A stretch of 64,000 bases of DNA. Origin: Portulaca oleracea. Taxonomy: Eukaryota > Streptophyta > Magnoliopsida > Caryophyllales > Portulacaceae. The notes under the pieces are model-generated. The model searched no databases. It was given only the letters and a program-made list of their open reading frames with translations, and was not told where the DNA came from. Where the stretch lies: assembly GCA_029582165.1 (NCBI GenBank), contig CM055888.1:16601501-16665500 (forward strand). The letters run 5' to 3'. A program made the position numbers and the translations under genes. Below are positions 57,533-64,000 of this stretch, one piece after another (position 1 is the stretch's first letter; every line of letters begins with the position of its first letter).

Positions 57533-57941
57533 TGTTACGGGTCTTATGCCATTGCAAGGTATGGGTCTTGTCCCACATTGGTAGAATGGGATATCGGTGT
57601 CGGGTTTATAGATCAAATGGGCTCTCTCTCCTATCAGACTAGTCTTTTGGGATGAACTCTCCTATTTGATCTGTAACAGTGGTATCAGAGCCGACTTGGA
57701 GTAGTGGCCCACGGAGTGGGTGGCCTGGGAAGAGCCCAGTTGTGACCCAACGTGGTCGTGACCAACGAGGACGTTGGCCCTTAAGGGGGGTCGATTGTTA
57801 CGGGTCTTATGCCTTTGCAAGGTATGGGACTTGTCCCACATCGGTAGAATGGGATATCGGTGTGTGGTTTATAGATCAAGTGGGCTCTCTCTCCTATCAG
57901 CCTAGTCTTATGGGATGAGCTCTCCTATTTGATCTGTAACA
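57533..57941 (+). mobile_element. TRIM (terminal-repeat retrotransposon in miniature), 409 bp
   Basis: Two 146-bp LTRs (57533-57678 and 57796-57941), TGTTACGGG...CTGTAACA, with an internal domain of only 117 bp. It has the iMet site TGGTATCAGAGC at 57680-57691 and the PPT AAGGGGGG at 57783-57790. TSD TCTTC at 57528-57532 and 57942-57946. No coding. The LTRs contain GTCCCACAT(T/C)GG. Trans-mobilisation by an autonomous LTR element is assumed for all TRIMs. Confidence 0.95.
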
Positions 57942-58580
57942 TCTTCAACCTCGCCGGCAAAATCTCCGGTCTTCCTTGGCTTTTCCGACGGTTGAGCACC
58001 ACCCTCCGCCGCCGCTCTTTGCTGCCCAGAACCCCCATCTTTACCCCTGTGTTTCCCTTGCTCTCTCTTTCTCTTTTGTACGTATAAGAAGAGGGAAGAA
58101 GAAGAATGGATTTTATTAAACCTAAACCCACCATTTGGGCCCATAAACTCCCAACAGCCCATACTTTTAATTTGGGTAAACTTTCAGCCTTAAATTATAA
58201 TCCTACTTTTACTAATTATCTCCTTTAATTACTTTTTATATTAATATTATTATTTATTTATATTTACACAATCAGATTTATTCAAAGTCAAAGGGGACAA
58301 TTTTATTCGTTTTATCTGCCAACTCAGGTATATTTTGATGATTGTAATCTTCAACACTGTTTAAATGTAAAAACTCGAGATACTCTAATTAAAGTGGAAT
58401 AATTATCGTTTCCATAATTTTCAAACCTCGTTTTATGACTAATACATGTGGACCTATCCCTTAATTTGTTTATGTATTTACTAATTAATTTTTAGTGTGA
58501 TTGTTACCTTTCATTTATGTGTTTTTCATTGTTACACCTTATTGTCTATTATTCCTTGTTATTGTCTTTTGTGAACTGTC

Positions 58581-58808
58581 CATTGACGCTGGTATACCGA
58601 TTCATGTGGGTTGATCGGCCCGCGTACGCGCATTGTCAGAATTGCAGTATCCTATAGAATACTGCAATCTCAAATCAAAGCTCTGTCCCCGGGTCATTGA
58701 TGCTGGTATTTCGGTTCATGTGGGTTGATCAGCCTGCGTGTGCGCATTGTCGGGATTACAGTATGCTGCAGAGTACTGCAATCTCAGATCAAATCATTGT
58801 TCATTATT
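58581..58808. repeat. Tandem duplication (114-bp unit) in LTR H with hairpin
   Basis: Units start CATTGACGCTGG (58581) and CATTGATGCTGG (58695). In the first unit TTGCAGTAT and ATACTGCAA form a 9-bp stem with an 8-nt loop. The second unit keeps only part of the stem. Confidence 0.85.
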
Positions 58809-58905
58809 AATTGTCTTTGTTTATTAATTGATAATTGTTATTGTTTATTAATTGTTGATTGTTATTGTTTAATTGTTCATTGTTATTGTTATCGTTGCTT
58901 TATTT
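58795..58905. repeat. TTATTG-rich simple repeat
   Basis: Imperfect ATTGTTATTG/TTTATTAATTG units next to the 114-bp duplication. Confidence 0.75.
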
Positions 58906-59475
58906 GTCTTATTTTCACCTTCACTGATTATTTTATTGAAAAATATGGTAAAGTTCCACATTCAGACAATAACCTGCAACAGTTTGAACATATTCTCCTC
59001 TCCGTCATTTCAAAATGAATTTACACTGGGCCCAATAAAACTATTTGTTTTTAAAATGTTTTACATTACAATGTCGAATATATTGAGCTCTGTCTCATTT
59101 TTCTCCATTTTTTCAAATGTTTTGTTTTTAGGTATCAGCGGGAGATTTTGGGAAGATTTGTGGCGAGGATAACTCAAATAACATATCAGCTGCCACTTAG
59201 TTATTTTAGTTTTAAGTTTTAATATTAGTAGTTGATTCACCAAGTTAATTTGACCCGCATGTTTTAATATTTTCATAGGACTTGAACAACCTTTTCATTT
59301 TCTAAAATTTTCCTTGTGAAATATATTTCTATTTCAGTTATTTACATAGCAAAGTCTTGCTTTTCCTCGCTTGAAAAAGCGGCGTGACGCTTTCGGCTTT
59401 TTATACGCTTCGCTAAGTCAAGATTAAATGGATTAAAATATTGCTAAGTAACACCCTAAAAGTCGCGGCGTTACA

Positions 59476-60630
59476 CATTGTGAGTAAGGCAAGTCATATT
59501 GCTCACACCACTTATAAATCATCTAAATTTTTAAATATACATTATATATAAGGTTGGAAATGTGGAATAAAATAATATTGAAAATGTGGGATAAAGTGAA
59601 ATGTCAATTTTCGACCTGACTCGGTAACCCAACTTGAATCAGCTCGAAAATTATGGTTTTTGTATACAATTTTTTCGACACGAACCCAAAATAAAGCAAA
59701 CTCGGAAAACTTGCAAATTAGCAAGTCAAACCTAACATGTCTGTTTGATCGGGAGTTTTGTCTTATAAATTCAATTCTGATAGAATTTGTGACTTTTGTT
59801 GGAATTCGTGATTATTAAACTACAAATGCAACTCATTCATCAATTATTTTCTTTTTAATTTAAAGAAAAACATTCATAATAATCTATTATTACTAGAAGA
59901 TAATCGGATTTTCTTATATACAATTCGACAAAATATAGTACTTAGAGAAAACTTTTTTGAAAGAGAAACAGAAAAATTCACGACCATAACCTGTTCGGTT
60001 GACCCAAAACCAAAACACAACACTTGTATTTAACCAAACACAAATTTTTCCCGATCTGTAATTACCTAAATTTGATGTACACCCAACCCATATTAAACTC
60101 TTCGGCCGGAATTCACAAATCTACTCAAAGCTTTCAAATAAGTCACCTCCTATCCGTAAAAACACAAGTTGATTATATAATTTTCTAAATGAAACATATA
60201 TACTTGAAAATCTTAATGGAACAGAAGACGTGTGTATATATTTATATATATATATTTTACGCAAATGATATTTCTTACATTGGGATCTATCTTTCGTTTT
60301 CCTACTTTCAACATAAATAGCAGAATGCATGGGAAGATAACCAAAGGGAAGTTTCGTGGAAACAGATCCTCCAAGCCAATTGAATGAATTCATCGTCCTT
60401 CAATTTTATTTATTTTTATTTTTATAATTATGTTTTTTTTGCTTCTTGCCAGTACTAGTAGACAGAGATCCAGACTAATCATTCACAGTATTTTATCCAA
60501 ACAGACAAAAATTCTCTGTACACTTAGCAGGACTGATTAATTTCTAATCTGCACGCATGTGCCAAAACAAAATTGTATTTTTCGTAATATTAAAAGTGAC
60601 TGCACATGACAGTCAAATTTATGTAAGAAA
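59476..60630. other. AT-rich noncoding stretch
   Basis: No gene or element recognised. Bases 59489-59552 resemble 51165-51232 on the other side of LTR H (AAATTTTTAAATATA core), a possible pre-existing direct repeat. A (TA)n run lies at 60235-60256. Confidence 0.45.
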
Positions 60631-60906
60631 ATGACGTTTTATGGATATATAATCTCTATTTTGGGGGAGGGGTGCTTCAAAGGGATTGTTTGCATGTTAA
60701 AAATAAGTATTTGTTGGGTCAAGTTAAAGTGTGGTGATTTGCTCAAACATCAAGGTTCAACGATAGGTTATGTCATTCACGATCACCTCGACACATTAAT
60801 CAAAGTTGGTGCTCGTTCCATAGCCCTCTATTTTGATCTCCAACAAACTATATATGTGGGTTGGATACTCAAAAGTCAAAAGTCTAAATTGGATGAGATA
60901 GCCTAA
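60631..60906 (+). pseudogene. Possible RNase H-like (RVT_3-type) fragment
   Basis: A 91-codon frame whose middle (HQGSTIGYVIHDHLDTLIKVGARSIA) is laid out like the plant RVT_3/RNase H-like domain (Gly-rich strand, V-I-x-D-H, L-I-x-A-G-A-R-S). The preceding strand Asp and the later Glu/Asp are not seen, and no ORF continues. It may be a LINE or domesticated-RNase H relic. Recognition is by wording only. Confidence 0.35.
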
Positions 60907-62511
60907 TTCTCATCCAAGCCATCCAAAGGTGTATTCATATATCATTGCAGATCGATATAATTATTGGAGACATACATCTAAAATCTTCTCAACCAGTTTG
61001 ATGAGTTTACTTTACGGCATATCTATTGTGAAGCTAGCCAAGTTTGCAGTAATTGAGTAGTCAATCAAGGTCATAATTTAAATAATGCTCTCGCATGAAA
61101 TTGTAGCCTGTCTTTAGGTTTTAGGGAGATGTATTTACAGAAAAGTCCTCAAATTTTATTATATCATTCTTTATTTGGTTAAAAATATTCTTATCCAGTT
61201 TTATGAGTTTACTTTATGACTTATCTATTGAGAAGCCAAATTTTGCAGCAAATTGAGTGGTCAATCAAGCTCATAATTTAAATAAAGCTATCACATGAAA
61301 TTGTAGCCCATCTCTGGGGGCTTTTTCTTCTATTTTATGTGAGTTGTGTTAACAGAAATGTCCCCAAATTTTTATTGTGTCATTTATCCAGATAAGAAAA
61401 AAGGTATTTGTCATTTTTATAAAATGCTTATAGTTTACTTTTCGATTATTTATAATCCGAAAATGGGCAAGAGTTGGCAAACAAGCTCGCAAACAACTAG
61501 TGTCAAGACAAGACAATAGAAACAGCTCAAGATACACAACATAAACAGACAAAAGCGACCAGCTCACGAAACATAAAAACAACAAAAGCAATTTAAACAA
61601 AAAACGACTAATAGGTCCCTATATTTTGATGTAATTATTATAAGGGTCCTATATTTTGACAAATTATTATGAGTTGACATTATCTTTCTGATAATTATTT
61701 ATTGGGGACATTGCGACCAATTTTCCGGTCTAAAAATACATGAAACAATGATTTTTGTATTTAATGTTGTTTTAATTGAAGTCAACTATCATTTTAGGTC
61801 TTAATATTTAGGGTTGGTCTAAGATACATAACCCTAATCAACAATAAATACTACAATTAATGCTTTGTTCGCCAGAAAATAGGTCGGAACGTCCCTCAAA
61901 AATAATTACAACAAAAATAATGTCACCCTACAATTATTTATCAAAATATACGGTTCTTAGAATAATTACATCAAAATATGAAGACCCTTTAGTCGTTTTT
62001 TGCAATTTTAAATCTTCACTTTTACCGTCTTTTCTTCCAGCAAATTGTCTCTAAATTTTATCGCAATAATTTCTTCATCATCACGAATGACACCTAATTT
62101 ACATCCAACCTTTATTGCATTACATGCCTTATTGTCCAATTTATACCATACTTATAGTTTAAAGTTAAGAAAATATGATTCCGCATCTCCAGACAGCAAT
62201 TCCGTTGAACAAATAGTTTGAAACCAGAGTAGAAAAACTATATATGTTTATATTGTCAAAAATAGAAATAAATAGTATTAAAAAGTCTCTGGATCTCTAT
62301 TTTGTGTATCCCATGATACTTGGGAAGACCAAGATTCAATTAAATGAGTAAGCTAGTGACAAGTGAATATGATATAAAATATAAATCTTGATTAGTGTGG
62401 GGATATAATTTTATAAGCCTATTAATAAATGACCATGAAGTTTTTAAAACAAAAATTTATATAATTAGGGTCCTCTCCGGCTCTCCCCCCATCCCGCTTT
62501 GAACAATGATA
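60907..62511. other. Noncoding stretch with decayed repeats
   Basis: Includes the 202-bp duplication below and a doubled TATATTTTGA phrase near 61619-61660. No ORF with support. Confidence 0.5.
60984..61400. repeat. Tandem duplication, about 202-bp unit, two diverged copies
   Basis: Shared phrases at a constant offset: ATGAGTTTACTTTA, TCATAATTTAAATAA and CATGAAATTGTAGCC. Copies differ by roughly a fifth of bases by eye. Confidence 0.8.
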
Positions 62512-62628
62512 CAAATGCATGGAGACAAATGTCTTAAAAGAAATTTATATATACGTACAATATAAAAAAACAAATGCATGGAGACAAATGTCTTAAAAGA
62601 AATTTATATATACGTACAATATAAAAAA
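62512..62628. repeat. Perfect tandem duplication, 59-bp unit
   Basis: CAAATGCATGGAGACAAATG begins both copies (62512 and 62571). I find no difference between them up to the A-run at their ends. Confidence 0.93.
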
Positions 62629-62651
62629 TGCAAGGTACGAAATATAATATA

Positions 62652-63038
62652 AGGAAAAATTTATAGTGGTTGTTAACCATGACAACCACCACAATGAAAA
62701 CAATATTTATCTATAGATGTGTCAACTTTTATCTTTGCGATTCATTTTTTTTTATTTAATATAACATTATAAAATATATTTTCTTAATTAAAAAAAATTT
62801 CCTAATGTTTTTGAAATTTAAATATCTTGAATCTAAATTTTTGCCTAGTAAATAAGCATATTTTGAAAAGTATTTATTTTAAAATTTTTAAAAATAAACT
62901 ACAGTTTTTAAAAATATATTTCACAATTTATATTAAATAAGAAAGCTAACGGTCAAGATAAAACTTGACACATGTACGAATAAGATTTAGTTTACTTATG
63001 GTGGTTGTTATAGTTGACAACCACTATAAGTGTATCCT
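62652..63038. mobile_element. MITE with long TIRs (387 bp)
   Basis: Left end AGGAAAAATTTATAGTGG pairs with the complement of the right end (CCACTATAAGTGTATCCT). Inverted homology extends inward about 90 bp (GTGGTTGT...ACAACCACCA; GATGTGTCAA...TTATCTT). ATAATATA flanks both sides (62644-62651; 63039-63046), an 8-9 bp A/T-rich TSD. It fits a Mutator-like MITE; hAT is possible. No transposase. Confidence 0.82.
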
Positions 63039-63174
63039 ATAATATAATATGAAAAATATCGATCAATAGAAAAAATAGTGGAGGCAGAAATACGTAGGTG
63101 TCGGAAGGAAAATAATTTTTCAAGGAAAATAACTTTCTATGTTAAATTTTCTCTTGTTTATCACTTTTCAAAAA

Positions 63175-64000
63175 ATGGCGGTATATATATGTAGACATAT
63201 GTAATGATATATATTACAAATGAAAATATTTGGAGTTCAAAATTCATATTTGGGTTTCTTTCACTCCATCGTATCATATCATAAAGTTTCGATTCAAACA
63301 CTACATTTGAATTTTGCTTTGAAATTTCAGTCAGTTTTAGCAATAAAAAATGTTTATATATGTGGCTATATATGTTACCATATAATAATATTTTGAGCTC
63401 AAAATTTATATTTGAGCTTTTTTAATCAATCCGATCATATTATAAAGTTTCGAGCCAAACCTTGAAATTGAATTTTGTTCATAAATTTTAGTCAGATTTA
63501 GCCGCAAAAAATATCGACATAAGTGGCGATATATATTACAAAAGAAAATATTTAGAGCCCAAAATTTATAATTGAGCATTTTCTAACTTCATCCTATCAT
63601 ATCATAAAGTTTCAATTTAAACAACTAAATTTGAATTTTGCTTTAAAGTTTCAGTTAGTTTTAGCCACAAAAAAAATATGGGTACATCTCGAAATATATA
63701 TTTTATATAATAATATTTTCCTTTGTTTAATGAATTCTATTGTATTATAATTTTTAAACCAAGCCGTTAAAATTGAATTTTCCTCTAAGTTTCTATCAAA
63801 TTTAGCAACAAAAAATGTCCACATAAGTGGCGATATATGTTACCAATGAAAATATTTGTATCCTGAAATTCATATTTAAACTGTTTTTACGCCATCTTAT
63901 CATATCATAAAAGTTTTGATTTAAACAATTAAATTTGAATTTTAGTTTAAATTTTCAGTTAGTTTTTGACGCAAAAAAATGCATGTATATGTGGCGACAT
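63175..64000. repeat. AT-rich tandem array, about 163-bp monomer, runs off the right edge
   Basis: A GTGGCGATATAT-type landmark recurs near 63191, 63362, 63523, 63687, 63828 and 63991, with spacing 171, 161, 163, 141 and 164 bp. Each unit also has AAAATATTT(G/A)GAG, ATC(A/G)TATCATA, AAAGTTT, AAATTTGAATTTT and CAGT(T/C)AGTTTTAGC. One unit is shortened. Monomers are clearly diverged. No ORF. Confidence 0.85.

Larger units (their letters stand above)
51243..59475. mobile_element. Solo LTR H, about 2.6 kb, hosting element G and a TRIM
   Basis: Starts TGTAATACCCCATATT and ends CGGCGTTACA, terminal features of large Tekay/Del-type gypsy LTRs. The 5-mers outside are AATTG and CATTG (4 of 5 match). 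Without G (5228 bp plus TSD) and the TRIM (409 bp plus TSD) about 2.59 kb remain. It has a TATA box (TATAAATA, 57079-57086) and a CCACC-rich leader-like part (57115-57350). No PBS, PPT or coding of its own. An alternative is that an internal region was lost by other means. Confidence 0.75.

Noticed and set aside
57908..58162. Minus-strand ORFs rich in Arg/Lys
   Set aside because: Located in the GC-rich leader-like part of LTR H and overlapping the end of the TRIM; no domain, likely a composition effect.

Overview
This window is nuclear DNA of a flowering plant, and as far as I can read it consists almost entirely of transposable elements. The signs are plant-type Ty3/gypsy and Ty1/copia LTR retrotransposons with tRNA-iMet or tRNA-Asp primer binding sites, an ATHILA-type 3' ORF, a 5'-truncated L1-type LINE, TIR elements, a TRIM, and an AT-rich tandem array at the right edge. 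I recognise no host gene, tRNA gene, rRNA gene or CRISPR. The setting looks like old, gene-poor (possibly pericentromeric) heterochromatin. I cannot name the species.

Left block (1-28.1 kb). An old minus-strand gypsy pol (element C, 25655-28090) was hit by a minus-strand Athila-type element A (4286-25654), which carries only gag and protease. The 5' LTR of A was then split by a 13.3-kb plus-strand Athila element B (11368-24670, TSD CTTTG). B has gag, protease, RT-RNase H, a broken integrase, and a long 3' region with an ATHILA ORF. The 3' LTR of A was hit by an 863-bp solo LTR (4404-5266, TSD CCATG) and by element E1 (1-4285, 5' LTR off-window). The internal region of E1 is one intact 988-codon ORF. 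It is collinear with a gypsy polyprotein but lacks the protease, RT and RNase H catalytic centres.

Middle block (28.1-49.5 kb). After a 10-bp-phased CTAG array and a LINE 3' end comes a minus-strand copia element D (29334-49525). D is broken up by four later insertions: a TIR element (30051-36965), itself hit by gypsy element E (30586-36946, TSD CACGG); a 1.56-kb solo LTR (39173-40727, TSD TAATC); and gypsy element F (41755-48106, TSD ACAGA).

Right block (49.5-64 kb). A 2.6-kb TGTAATACCCC-type solo LTR H (51243-59475) contains the non-autonomous element G (51832-57059, TSD GTTAC) and a 409-bp TRIM (57533-57941, TSD TCTTC). Beyond it lie old noncoding DNA, a 387-bp TIR element with 8-bp TSD, and an array of about 163-bp repeats running off the right edge.

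E1, E, F and G share TGATG...CATCA LTR ends, the iMet primer site and a common segment before the polypurine tract. F (and E in part) encodes the enzymes. E1 and G keep long ORFs without enzymes, so they look like non-autonomous partners of F-like elements.
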